The notes under the pieces are model-generated. The model ran no database searches and was not told the DNA's origin. It saw only the letters and a list, made by a program, of their open reading frames with translations. DNA of 13,074 nucleotides from Nitrospirota bacterium (GTDB lineage: Bacteria > Nitrospirota > Nitrospiria > Nitrospirales > UBA8639), in the NCBI GenBank assembly GCA_020348185.1, contig CP070743.1, forward strand, positions 1,943,466-1,956,539, given 5' to 3'. The number at the start of each line of letters is the position of its first letter. Position 1 is the first letter of the stretch. The translations under genes were made by a program, and so were the position numbers. Positions 6,401 through 13,074 of the stretch are shown here, piece after piece.

Positions 6401-7462
6401 CGAGATTATCAGGATGAGCTTCGGATTCTTGAAGAAGAGCGAAACAAAAAGATTCGGAAGCTTCTCTTGGGCCAATTTGTGGGAAGGGATTTAATGGATC
6501 CTGATAGTGGGGAAGTGATTCTGAAGAAAAAGGGTCGGATAACCGCCGAAGTTCTCAGGAAGCTTTCAGATGATGATGCTCGACGGGTCATCCTGGGGGA
6601 TACGGAAGAACAAAAGAAATTGGAAGAGATTGAGCGCGCGGCCAAGGATCAAATTGAGATTCTCCAGACGGTCTATGATGAAAAAGTGGGCAGGTTGCGA
6701 CGTGGAGATGAGCTGCCGCCGGGGGTAATTAAATTAGTGAAGGTGTATTTGGCCATCAAACGGAAGATTGCCGTGGGTGATAAAATGGCCGGCCGACATG
6801 GCAATAAAGGGGTGGTGTCACGCATTCTGCCGGAAGAAGATATGCCCTACCTTCCGGATGGCACGCCTATCGAGATCGTCTTAAATCCCCTGGGCGTACC
6901 GTCACGAATGAACGTGGGACAGATATTGGAAACGCACCTTGGGTGGGCGGCCAAAGCATTGGGTATTCATGTCGAGAGTCCTGTCTTTGACGGTGCTTCG
7001 GAGAAAGAAATTAAAGATCTCTTGAATAAGGCGGCCTTGCCGGATAGCGGACAGTCGTTGGTCTATGATGGCCGAAACGGGGAACCGTTTAAAAGCCCGG
7101 TCACGGTTGGTTACGTTTATATGTTGAAACTTCACCACTTGGTTGATGATAAGATCCACGCCCGTTCCATAGGACCATATTCCTTGGTGACCCAGCAACC
7201 CTTGGGTGGTAAAGCTCAATTTGGTGGACAGCGTCTGGGTGAGATGGAGGTCTGGGCTCTTCAAGCATATGGGGCGGCGTCCAGTCTCCAGGAGTTTCTC
7301 ACGGTAAAGTCAGATGACGTGCCGGGCCGTTCACGTATGTATGAGGCGATTGTCAAGGGCGAGAATTTCTTGGAGCCTGGTCTCCCGGAATCGTTCAATG
7401 TGCTCGTCAAAGAATTGCAAAGTCTTGGATTGGATGTTGAATTAATTAAATCATCGGATTGA
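3494..7462 (+). CDS. rpoB: DNA-directed RNA polymerase subunit beta
   Basis: This 1322-residue beta subunit is close in size to E. coli RpoB (1342). The N-terminal lobe is followed by a beta-i4-like insertion (about 225-345). The rifampicin pocket GSQLSQFMDQTNPLAEITHK spans 516-535; Q521, D524, H534 and S539 match E. coli Q513, D516, H526 and S531, so the principal resistance positions are wild type. T526 and A530 replace E. coli N518 and S522. Residues of about 951-1075 form a charged, helical beta-i9-like insertion. GDKMAGRHGNKG at 1095-1106 gives active-centre lysines K1097 and K1105. The C-terminal part carries PYSLVTQQPLGGKAQFGGQR and the MEVWALQAYGA segment that docks on beta'. TAAGGAG (3481-3487) precedes the ATG by 6 nt. 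The gene follows rplL as usual. Confidence 0.99.
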   Translation: MAQTAHQGLIQRTSFSKISLTIEIPDLVEVQRRSYDDFLQAGISPDRREEKGLHAALKSVFPISDYNNSALLEFSSYSLGTPKYDVRECLEQGMTFAAPLKLRVRLVRFDNQDKNVKNRVLDVREQEVYVGELPLMTDRGTFIVNGTERVAVSQLHRSPGASFGHDKGRTHASGKILYSGRIIPYRGSWLDFEFDARDILYVRIDRRRKMPATILLKAFGYSADDLLKMYYPVEEVRVSNGELLRKLDPELHVGLRAPHDVFEKGGRDPIVREGMKLTKALMARVKAAGVKEIPVKPDDLVGRAILTELVDQASKEVILEKNQRLTLPVLEKIVGSGIGNFKVIYLDNPATSPVILDTLDSERTGSREEAWVEIYKRLRPGEMPSVESAKVLFENLFLNPKRYDLSPVGRLKMNKRFDLDLPLDQRTLTAQDIVEVIRCLVDLKGGKGEVDDIDHLGNRRVRSVGELLENQIRLGLARMERSIKERMNLLDMETVLPHDLINAKPIVAAIKEFFAGSQLSQFMDQTNPLAEITHKRRLSALGPGGLTRERAGFEVRDVHPSHYSRICPIETPEGPNIGLITSLATYSRINEFGFIEAPFRKVRKGRLSDEVEFLSPLEGEQYIIAQANSEVDAAGRLVSDTVTAREGGEFVTTNPEKVDYLDVSPKQVVSVATALVPFLEHDDANRALMGSNMQRQAVPLVRCEAPLVGTGMEAVVARDSGYLMQAQRDGVVESVDARRVVVRSELKKKEDGKRGAGRTLDTFDLVKFQRTNQNTCITQTPIVRVGQPVKQGQVLADGPAMDQGELALGKNVLVAFMPWGGYNFEDAILLSEKLVREDTLTSIHIEEFEVEARDTKLGKEEITRDIPNLGEEALKNLDESGIVRIGAEVKPGDILVGKVTPKGETQLTPEEKLLRAIFGEKAGDVKDTSLQVPPGIEGIVVDVKIFSRKGVDKDDRSKTIESDDRVKIERDYQDELRILEEERNKKIRKLLLGQFVGRDLMDPDSGEVILKKKGRITAEVLRKLSDDDARRVILGDTEEQKKLEEIERAAKDQIEILQTVYDEKVGRLRRGDELPPGVIKLVKVYLAIKRKIAVGDKMAGRHGNKGVVSRILPEEDMPYLPDGTPIEIVLNPLGVPSRMNVGQILETHLGWAAKALGIHVESPVFDGASEKEIKDLLNKAALPDSGQSLVYDGRNGEPFKSPVTVGYVYMLKLHHLVDDKIHARSIGPYSLVTQQPLGGKAQFGGQRLGEMEVWALQAYGAASSLQEFLTVKSDDVPGRSRMYEAIVKGENFLEPGLPESFNVLVKELQSLGLDVELIKSSD

Positions 7463-7483
7463 GAGAAAGCCCCGATATCTTCC

Positions 7484-7515
7484 GGTGTACAGAAGAATGC
7501 CACAGTCTGTACCCC
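7484..7515 (+). other. Hairpin in the rpoB-rpoC spacer
   Basis: GGTGTACAGA (7484-7493) pairs with TCTGTACCCC (7506-7515) at 9 of 10 positions around a 12-nt loop; the mismatch is T7486 with C7513. A short TTT follows but no real T-run. It starts 22 nt after the rpoB stop. It could be a processing or pausing element; nothing links it firmly to termination. Confidence 0.65.
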
Positions 7516-7582
7516 TTTGATTCTCATCGTTCTACGTGCTTCTTGCTCATGGCAAGGGTGAGAGGGGCAACGACCTTTTTCC

Positions 7583-7601
7583 CTGTCCACTCTTTGGACA
7601 G
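7583..7601 (+). promoter_or_regulatory. Hairpin just upstream of the rpoC ribosome binding site
   Basis: CTGTCCA (7583-7589) pairs with TGGACAG (7595-7601), a perfect 7-bp stem with a 5-nt loop. The rpoC Shine-Dalgarno GGAGG starts 8 nt later at 7609. The same TGGACAG recurs at 7623-7629 over the rpoC start codon, so the 5' arm has two mutually exclusive partners. Pairing with the second copy would enclose the ribosome binding site and block the start. The regulatory role is inferred. Confidence 0.5.
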
Positions 7602-7630
7602 TTAACGCGGAGGAAAAACCTTTGGACAGT
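7593..7630 (+). repeat. Direct repeat TTTGGACAGT flanking the rpoC ribosome binding site
   Basis: The decamer TTTGGACAGT occurs at 7593-7602 and again at 7621-7630, 28 nt apart. The second copy contains the TTG start and first codons of rpoC (TTG GAC AGT). In the first copy the corresponding TTG GAC AGT is followed at once by TAA. The copies enclose GGAGG at 7609-7613. This may be a small local duplication of the rpoC start region. Confidence 0.85.
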
Positions 7631-10600
7631 ATCTACTCACTATTTGAAAAGCCAAGAGATGCTATTTCGTTTGATGCGATGCGAATTCGGATTGCTTCAC
7701 CAGAAAAAGTGCGGTCTTGGTCCTATGGTGAGGTGAAGAAGCCAGAGACGATTAATTATCGCTCGTTCAAGCCTGAGCGAGATGGGTTGTTTTGTGCAAA
7801 AATTTTCGGACCCACCAAGGATTGGGAATGTAATTGCGGAAAATACAAAAGGATGAAGCATCGAGGTATTGTCTGTGACAAGTGTGGGGTGGAAGTCATT
7901 CAATCAAAAGTCCGGCGGGAGCGAATGGGTCATATTGAGTTGGCAGCTCCCGTTGCCCATATTTGGTTTTTAAAAGGTGTGCCAAGTCGGATTGGAATTC
8001 TCCTTGATATGAGCCTGAAGCAACTTGAAAAAATCCTCTACTTTGAGGCTTATGTGGTTGTTGATCCCATGAACACGCCGATGAAGGAAAAAGAGTTGCT
8101 GACGGAGGAGAAGTATCGTGAATGTATCGACCAATATGGAGTTCAATCCTTTAGAGTGGGAATTGGCGCGGAGGCCATCCGAGAGCTTCTTAGGAAAGTG
8201 AATGTTGAGGAGTTGTGGAACGACCGCCAAGTCAAAATCAAGGGGTCTATTTCTTCGGCCGTGAATAAGAAATTGACCAAAAGATTAAAGGTGATCGAGG
8301 CATTTTATAAGTCGGGAAATAAGCCCGAATGGATGATCATGGATGCCATTCCGGTCCTTCCGCCGGAGCTTCGTCCTTTGGTTCCTTTGGATGGGGGGCG
8401 ATTTGCGACTTCCGATCTCAACGATTTGTATCGGCGGGTGATTAACCGCAATAATCGACTGAAGCGATTGGTGGAGTTGAAAGCGCCCGGCGTCATCATT
8501 CGGAATGAAATGCGTATGCTTCAAGAGGCGGTGGATGCGCTCTTCGACAATGGTAGACGGGGGCGAGTGATCCGTGGCGCCAATAAACGACCGTTGAAGT
8601 CCTTGAGCGATATGCTGAAGGGGAAGCAAGGGCGATTCCGTCAAAATTTATTAGGAAAGCGAGTGGATTATTCGGGTCGCTCGGTCATTGTGGTCGGTCC
8701 GGAATTGCGGTTGAATCAATGTGGTCTCCCGAAAAAGATGGCGCTTGAGCTGTTTAAGCCCTTTATTTTTCATAAACTTGAAGAACGAGGAGCTGCGACC
8801 ACAATCAAAAGTGCCAAACGTCTTGTGGAAAAAGAACGTCCGGAAGTCTGGGATGTTCTAGATGAAGTAATTCGCGAACATCCCGTTATGTTAAATCGAG
8901 CTCCGACCCTCCATCGTTTGGGAATTCAGGCTTTTGACCCTGTATTGGTTGAAGGAAAAGCGATTCGCCTGCATCCGTTGGTTTGTGCTGCTTTTAATGC
9001 AGACTTCGATGGCGACCAAATGGCCGTTCATGTCCCGCTTTCCATTGAAGCCCAGATTGAGGCTCGGGTGCTCATGATGTCCATAAATAATATTCTTTCC
9101 CCGGCCAATGGTCGGCCGTTGGCCATTCCATCCCAGGATATGGTCCTGGGGTGCTATTGGTTGACAAAAGAAGGGCAGGGCGCCAAGGGAGAAGGGAAGG
9201 TCTTTTATTCTCCTGAAGAGGTTCGAATTGCGTACGATGCCGGAGAAATGGAGGAGCAAGCACGTATTAAGGTTCGAGTTCAGGGCGAGCTTGTTGAAAC
9301 CACGGTTGGAAGGGTCTTGCTGACAGAGGTGTTACCACAGAATATTCCTTTCGACTTTGTCAATCGGCTCATGACCAAAAAGGAAATGACCAAACTGATC
9401 GATGCGGTCTATCGTCAGGCGGGTTTGCATGAAGTGGTGGTTATGCTGGATCGCCTCAAAGACTTAGGGTTCTCCTATGCGACAAAGGCGGGAGTGTCCA
9501 TTTGCATCGACAATATGCATATTCCGACGAGGAAAGAGGAATTGATTAATCGAGCCCAGAGTGAGGTTCTTGATGTCCAGCAACAATATAGTGAAGGCTT
9601 AATTACCAACGGCGAACGGTACAATAAGGTCATCGATATTTGGGCGCATGTCAGTGAGCAGGTCGCCAATGAGATGATGAAGGAAATCAGCTCATCCGAT
9701 GGAGGAGAGGGAGCGGCAGGTTCTTTGAATCCAATTTATATGATGGCGGATTCTGGAGCCCGGGGCAGTTCCCAGCAAATCCGGCAGCTTGGAGGGATGC
9801 GCGGGTTGATGGCCAAACCATCAGGGGAAATTATTGAAACGCCGATTACCGCGAATTTCCGAGAAGGGTTAACCGTTTTGCAATATTTCATTTCAACCCA
9901 TGGCGCGAGAAAAGGGTTGGCTGATACCGCGTTAAAAACCGCCAACTCCGGTTATTTAACCCGGCGTCTCGTCGACATTGCCCAGGATATGATTATCAGT
10001 GAACTTGATTGCTCGACTACCGATGGCATTGAAGTCACGGCGCTTGTCGAAGGCGGGGAGGTCATTCAAACTCTGGAAGAGCGACTGCTCGGACGCTTGG
10101 CGGCGGAAGATATTCATGATCCTGTGAACCAGGAGATTATTGTTAAGGGGCATGAAGAACTCGATGAAGTCCGTTCCAAAGCTGTTGTGGAAGCCGGTAT
10201 TGATCGTGTGCGAATTCGTTCCGTGCTCACATGTCAATCTCGATGGGGGGTGTGCGCCAAATGTTACGGTCGGGATTTGGCGAGAGGGCGTTTAGTGGAA
10301 AAGGGCGAACCGGTTGGCGTTATCGCGGCTCAGTCCATTGGGGAGCCGGGTACGCAGCTCACGATGCGCACCTTCCACATCGGAGGGACGGCAAGTAAGG
10401 TGGTTGAGCAGACCGTCTTAGAGGCGCGACACAGTGGAAAGCTCAAATACTTGAGCTTTGATGCTAAAAAGAATGCCGATTTTCACCACGCGGGGATGGC
10501 GGTCAAGAACAAACAGGGCGAATGGGTGGTGATGCATCGAAATGCGAAGATTGCCGTGTATGATGAAAGTGGACGTGAACGGGAAAAATATCCTGTGGTG

Positions 10601-11788
10601 TATGGCGCGAAAATCCAGGTGAAGGATGGAGGGAAAGTAGAAGTTGGTCAGAAGATTGTCGAATGGGACCCTTATTCTCTCACGATTTTGACAGAAGTCG
10701 GCGGGAAGATTGCCTTTGGTGATATCACGGAAGGTGTCACCATGAAAGAGGAGGTGGATGAGGTCACCGGCCTATCCAGGAAGGTGGTCATCGAACAGGC
10801 GGGGACGAACCTCAGGCCGAGACTGTCTCTTAAGGATGATTCAGGAAAAACGGCTAAATTGACTTCAGGAGCTCCGGCTCGATATTTGTTGCCTGTGGGT
10901 GCCCATATTTTCGTTGAAAAAGGAACGGCAGTGCATCCTGGTGACGTTCTCGCCAAGATTCCTCGAGAGACCACAAAAACCAAGGACATCACCGGTGGCT
11001 TGCCTCGGGTTGCCGAACTCTTTGAGGCCAGAAAACCTAAAGAGCAAGCGGTGGTGAGCGAAATCGATGGTGAAGTAGCATTTGGCGGTTTTGTCAAGGG
11101 GATGCGAAAGGTGACTGTCGACAACAAAATCGGGGATTTGAAGGAGTATTTCATCCCGCGCGGACGCCATGTCAATGTCCATGAAGGTGATTGGGTTCGT
11201 GCCGGTGAGCCTTTGATGGACGGTTCCGCTAACCCCCACGATATTCTTAGTGTTTTGGGACCTCGGGAGCTCCAAAAATATTTGGTGAACGAGGTGCAAG
11301 AGGTCTATCGTCTTCAAGGTGTTGTCATTAATGATAAGCATATTGAAGTGATTACTCGACAAATGCTGAGAAAGATTCGCATTGAGGATGCCGGCGATAC
11401 CTCATTTTTGCCGGGTACCCAAGTAAATAAATTCGCATTTGAGGATGAAAACGAGCGGGTATTAGCTGAGGGAGGAACCCCGGCAATTGGAAAACCGGTG
11501 TTGTTGGGTATTACCAAGGCGTCCTTAAGTACCGATAGCTTCATTTCTGGAGCTTCATTCCAAGAAACGACCCGTGTTTTGACTGAGGCCGCGATTAACG
11601 GTCGTGTTGATGACCTTCGTGGCCTGAAAGAAAATGTTATTGTCGGCAGATTGATTCCTGCGGGAACGGGGTTCTCAGAATATCGTGAAACGTTTGTTCC
11701 CAAACCTGCTCAGAAAGAAGAGTTGACGACTGAGGCAGAAAGTGCGCTAGAGGGTGTCGGAGTATCTTCTGTTCCAGCCGAAGAGTAA
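7622..11788 (+). CDS. rpoC: DNA-directed RNA polymerase subunit beta' (TTG start)
   Basis: This 1388-residue beta' subunit contains all catalytic landmarks. The N-terminal zinc ribbon uses C70, C72, C85 and C88, the same numbers as in E. coli. The absolutely conserved NADFDGDQM at 459-467 places the catalytic Mg2+ aspartates at D461, D463 and D465. A second zinc site uses C797, C871, C878 and C881. QSIGEPGTQLTMRTFHIGG (904-922) leads into the trigger loop, which is split by a large SI3-type insertion (about 930-1115) before TKDITGGLPRVAELFEARKP (from 1120). The start is TTG 7622, with GGAGG at 7609-7613 placed 8 nt upstream and the beginning MDSIYSLFEKPRDA fitting the family. No ATG gives a full-length alternative. 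The 159-nt gap after rpoB is longer than usual and structured. The last 30 residues are a loose acidic tail. Confidence 0.98.
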   Translation: MDSIYSLFEKPRDAISFDAMRIRIASPEKVRSWSYGEVKKPETINYRSFKPERDGLFCAKIFGPTKDWECNCGKYKRMKHRGIVCDKCGVEVIQSKVRRERMGHIELAAPVAHIWFLKGVPSRIGILLDMSLKQLEKILYFEAYVVVDPMNTPMKEKELLTEEKYRECIDQYGVQSFRVGIGAEAIRELLRKVNVEELWNDRQVKIKGSISSAVNKKLTKRLKVIEAFYKSGNKPEWMIMDAIPVLPPELRPLVPLDGGRFATSDLNDLYRRVINRNNRLKRLVELKAPGVIIRNEMRMLQEAVDALFDNGRRGRVIRGANKRPLKSLSDMLKGKQGRFRQNLLGKRVDYSGRSVIVVGPELRLNQCGLPKKMALELFKPFIFHKLEERGAATTIKSAKRLVEKERPEVWDVLDEVIREHPVMLNRAPTLHRLGIQAFDPVLVEGKAIRLHPLVCAAFNADFDGDQMAVHVPLSIEAQIEARVLMMSINNILSPANGRPLAIPSQDMVLGCYWLTKEGQGAKGEGKVFYSPEEVRIAYDAGEMEEQARIKVRVQGELVETTVGRVLLTEVLPQNIPFDFVNRLMTKKEMTKLIDAVYRQAGLHEVVVMLDRLKDLGFSYATKAGVSICIDNMHIPTRKEELINRAQSEVLDVQQQYSEGLITNGERYNKVIDIWAHVSEQVANEMMKEISSSDGGEGAAGSLNPIYMMADSGARGSSQQIRQLGGMRGLMAKPSGEIIETPITANFREGLTVLQYFISTHGARKGLADTALKTANSGYLTRRLVDIAQDMIISELDCSTTDGIEVTALVEGGEVIQTLEERLLGRLAAEDIHDPVNQEIIVKGHEELDEVRSKAVVEAGIDRVRIRSVLTCQSRWGVCAKCYGRDLARGRLVEKGEPVGVIAAQSIGEPGTQLTMRTFHIGGTASKVVEQTVLEARHSGKLKYLSFDAKKNADFHHAGMAVKNKQGEWVVMHRNAKIAVYDESGREREKYPVVYGAKIQVKDGGKVEVGQKIVEWDPYSLTILTEVGGKIAFGDITEGVTMKEEVDEVTGLSRKVVIEQAGTNLRPRLSLKDDSGKTAKLTSGAPARYLLPVGAHIFVEKGTAVHPGDVLAKIPRETTKTKDITGGLPRVAELFEARKPKEQAVVSEIDGEVAFGGFVKGMRKVTVDNKIGDLKEYFIPRGRHVNVHEGDWVRAGEPLMDGSANPHDILSVLGPRELQKYLVNEVQEVYRLQGVVINDKHIEVITRQMLRKIRIEDAGDTSFLPGTQVNKFAFEDENERVLAEGGTPAIGKPVLLGITKASLSTDSFISGASFQETTRVLTEAAINGRVDDLRGLKENVIVGRLIPAGTGFSEYRETFVPKPAQKEELTTEAESALEGVGVSSVPAEE

Positions 11789-11819
11789 ATGATTGGGATT
11801 TCAGAAGGGTTTTGAATTC

Positions 11820-11848
11820 TTGACACAGAATAAGTCCATCTATATAAT
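11820..11848 (+). promoter_or_regulatory. Consensus sigma-70 promoter for rpsL-rpsG-fusA
   Basis: TTGACA (11820-11825) and TATAAT (11843-11848) are both perfect consensus hexamers separated by the ideal 17 nt. Transcription should start near 11854-11857, leaving a leader of about 63 nt before rpsL. I see no intrinsic terminator between the rpoC stop (11788) and this promoter, so read-through from rpoBC probably adds to it. Confidence 0.93.
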
Positions 11849-11864
11849 CAGCCGGTTTGGCAGA

Positions 11865-11884
11865 GGAAAATGATTTTATTTTCC
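11865..11884 (+). other. AT-rich hairpin in the rpsL leader
   Basis: GGAAAAT (11865-11871) pairs perfectly with ATTTTCC (11878-11884) around the 6-nt loop GATTTT. It begins about 10 nt after the predicted transcription start. It may be a 5' stabilising stem or a regulatory element of the S12 operon leader; it is too AT-rich and too early to be a convincing terminator. Confidence 0.5.
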
Positions 11885-11918
11885 ATCGCTTAGTAAATCG
11901 GTTAGGAAAGAGGTTGTA

Positions 11919-12290
11919 ATGCCAACCGTCAATCAATTGGTACGACTTGGTAGAAAAAGTCTGCGAGCAAAAAGCAAAAGTCCTGCGTTGAATCGTTGTC
12001 CGCAAAGACGAGGGGTCTGCCTTCGAGTGTATACCACAACTCCTAAAAAGCCAAACTCGGCCCTTCGGAAAGTTGCCAGAGTTCGGTTGACAACAGGAGT
12101 GGAAGTGACCACCTACATTCCAGGAATGGGACATAATCTTCAGGAGCACTCCATTGTATTAATCCGTGGAGGGCGGGTGAAGGACTTGCCGGGCGTTCGT
12201 TACCATATGGTTCGCGGTGCATTAGATGCAGTGGGAGTTGCCAACCGAAAGCAGGGTCGATCAAAGTATGGTGCCAAGAGGCCCAAGTAA
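11919..12290 (+). CDS. rpsL: 30S ribosomal protein S12
   Basis: This 123-residue protein is a standard S12, the small-subunit protein that touches the decoding centre. It contains RVYTTTPKKPNSALRK (36-51) and RGGRVKDLPGVRYH (83-96). K43 and K88 are the wild-type lysines whose substitution gives streptomycin resistance, so the sequence looks streptomycin sensitive. D89 is the residue methylthiolated in E. coli. AGAGG (11909-11913) lies 5 nt before the ATG. It is first in the rpsL-rpsG-fusA (str) unit, directly downstream of the consensus promoter. Confidence 0.99.
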   Translation: MPTVNQLVRLGRKSLRAKSKSPALNRCPQRRGVCLRVYTTTPKKPNSALRKVARVRLTTGVEVTTYIPGMGHNLQEHSIVLIRGGRVKDLPGVRYHMVRGALDAVGVANRKQGRSKYGAKRPK

Positions 12291-12344
12291 TCCTACATTG
12301 GCCCTTTCTCTTCCCTTCTGACCAAATTGAAAGTTTAAGGAAAT

Positions 12345-12815
12345 ATGCCAAGAAGGCCTATTGTTCTCCATAAGAAAATTTCGTACGATCCTCGCTTCCA
12401 CGATGTGGTGGTGGGGAGATTTCTCAATATTTTAATGAACGATGGGAAAAAGAGTACCGCCGAACGAGTGTGTTATGGTGCCTTTGACCTCATTCAGTCC
12501 AAAACGGGAAATGAACCGTTAAAAGTATTTCAGGCAGCTCTCGGTAATGTAAAGCCGGTGGTGGAAGTAAAGTCCCGCAGGGTTGGTGGGGCATCCTATC
12601 AGGTGCCGGTTGAGATTCGGCCGGTACGTCAAATTGCCTTGGCCCTTCGGTGGATTAAGCAAAGCGCCCAGGCAAGAGCAGGCAAGAGCATGCAGGAAAA
12701 ACTTGCTGCCGAACTAATTGATGCTGCCAATAATGCTGGATCGGCTGTCAGGAAACGAGACGAAACGCATCGCATGGCCGAGGCCAACCGGGCTTTTGCC
12801 CATTATCGTTGGTAA
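12345..12815 (+). CDS. rpsG: 30S ribosomal protein S7
   Basis: This 156-residue protein has the normal S7 length. S7 organises the 3' major domain of 16S rRNA and lies near the E site on the head of the small subunit. Signatures are the MPRRP start, VVGRFLNILMNDGKKSTAER (22-41), the beta-hairpin region VEVKSRRVGGASYQVPVEIR (73-92), and the ending HRMAEANRAFAHYRW. TAAGG at 12336-12340 precedes the ATG by 4 nt. The 54-nt gap after rpsL contains an 18-nt pyrimidine run (12302-12319). In E. coli the corresponding spacer is where S7 represses its own translation, but no matching fold is obvious here. Confidence 0.99.
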   Translation: MPRRPIVLHKKISYDPRFHDVVVGRFLNILMNDGKKSTAERVCYGAFDLIQSKTGNEPLKVFQAALGNVKPVVEVKSRRVGGASYQVPVEIRPVRQIALALRWIKQSAQARAGKSMQEKLAAELIDAANNAGSAVRKRDETHRMAEANRAFAHYRW

Positions 12816-12828
12816 GAAGTTAATCGTG

Positions 12829-12902
12829 TGCTGCAGGTGATCCACCGGAGTGAGGGTGTTCCCTCGCTCTTAGGCAGGATGACGGGTGGTGTTCCTGCAG
12901 CA
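12829..12902 (+). promoter_or_regulatory. Three-tier stem structure in the rpsG-fusA leader
   Basis: Three nested helices can be drawn. The outer one is TGCTGCAGG (12829-12837) with CCTGCAGCA (12894-12902), 9 bp. The middle one is CCACC (12842-12846) with GGTGG (12885-12889), 5 bp. The inner one is GAGTGAGGG (12848-12856) with CCCTCGCTC (12861-12869), 9 bp with one G-T wobble and loop TGTT. No T-run follows. It ends 9 nt before the fusA ribosome binding site, so it may be a ribosomal-protein or translational control element. Function is inferred. Confidence 0.65.
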
Positions 12903-12920
12903 TTCTTTCGTGAGGACAAA

Positions 12921-13074
12921 GTGAGTACTGAATATCCCCTCAGTCAAACCAGAAATATCGGCATCATGGCTCATATTGATGCCGGCAAGACCACGACGAC
13001 CGAGCGGGTTTTATATTATACGGGTGTATCTCATCGAATTGGAGAAGTCCATGAAGGGGCAGCCCAAATGGACT
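12921..13074 (+). CDS. fusA: Elongation factor G, N-terminal part (3' truncated, GTG start)
   Basis: The 51 visible codons begin MSTEYPLSQTRNIGI and contain the P-loop region AHIDAGKTT (17-25) followed by TERVLYYTG, the unmistakable start of the EF-G GTPase domain. EF-G drives tRNA-mRNA translocation and helps recycle ribosomes. GTG at 12921 is chosen because EF-G normally begins about ten residues before RNIGI and GAGGA at 12912-12916 lies 4 nt upstream. An in-frame ATG at 12879 would add 14 residues unlike any EF-G start, and it lies inside the leader stem. The gene completes the rpsL-rpsG-fusA order and continues beyond the window. Confidence 0.96.
   Translation, partial: MSTEYPLSQTRNIGIMAHIDAGKTTTTERVLYYTGVSHRIGEVHEGAAQMD

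Noticed and set aside
10672..11362. Two long minus-strand open frames (165-167 codons) inside rpoC
   Set aside because: They lie opposite a fully conserved part of rpoC, have no ribosome binding sites and no recognisable motifs; the openness reflects rpoC codon use.
12298..12325. TTGG/CCAA stem with a pyrimidine-rich loop in the rpsL-rpsG spacer as an S7 operator
   Set aside because: The stem is only four base pairs and does not resemble the known S7 site, so it is not supportable.
12671..12690. Tandem 10-nt repeat GGCAAGAGCA in rpsG
   Set aside because: The encoded ARAGKSM fits the normal S7 family pattern and length, so it is coincidental coding sequence rather than an expansion.
12879..12920. 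Upstream in-frame ATG for fusA
   Set aside because: It would add 14 residues unlike EF-G N-termini, lies inside the leader stem, and GTG 12921 gives the expected start with a good ribosome binding site.

Overview
The window is the ribosomal protein / RNA polymerase core cluster of a Gram-negative-type bacterium, all on the + strand: the last codons of tuf, then rpmG, tRNA-Trp, secE, nusG, rplK, rplA, rplJ, rplL, rpoB, rpoC, rpsL, rpsG and the start of fusA. RpoB (1322 aa) and RpoC (1388 aa) both carry the large lineage-specific insertions seen in Proteobacteria and several other Gram-negative phyla (beta-i4 and beta-i9 in RpoB, a trigger-loop insertion in RpoC). My best guess is the Nitrospirota, perhaps a Nitrospira-like organism of moderate GC. 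This rests on remembered protein style and gene order, not on a search.

Layout. Positions 1-29 are the end of EF-Tu. A palindromic element (37-83) separates it from rpmG (114-263) and tRNA-Trp (301-376). A second, larger palindrome (382-433) precedes secE and nusG. A short GC hairpin lies between nusG and rplK. Next come rplK, rplA, rplJ-rplL, rpoB and rpoC. The rpoB-rpoC spacer (159 nt, the longest gap) holds two hairpins and a repeated decamer at the rpoC start. A perfect-consensus sigma-70 promoter lies just after rpoC and should drive rpsL-rpsG-fusA. The rpsG-fusA spacer can fold into a three-tier stem.

The most unusual feature is that rplJ has no stop codon. The L10 frame runs without interruption into rplL, so one 313-codon frame encodes L10 (residues 1-180) joined to a complete L7/L12 (residues 181-313). 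The rplL part keeps its own Shine-Dalgarno sequence and ATG. The locus could therefore make both a covalent L10-L12 protein and free L12. No frame has a stop across the junction, so a single indel error would not explain it.

The genes work together as the growth machinery: ribosomal stalk and GTPase centre (L11, L1, L10, L12), decoding proteins (S12, S7), elongation factors (EF-Tu, EF-G), RNA polymerase beta and beta', the elongation factor NusG that links RNAP to ribosomes, and the SecE translocon subunit. rplA and rpoC appear to start at TTG and fusA at GTG. I saw no mobile element, CRISPR array or horizontally acquired gene.
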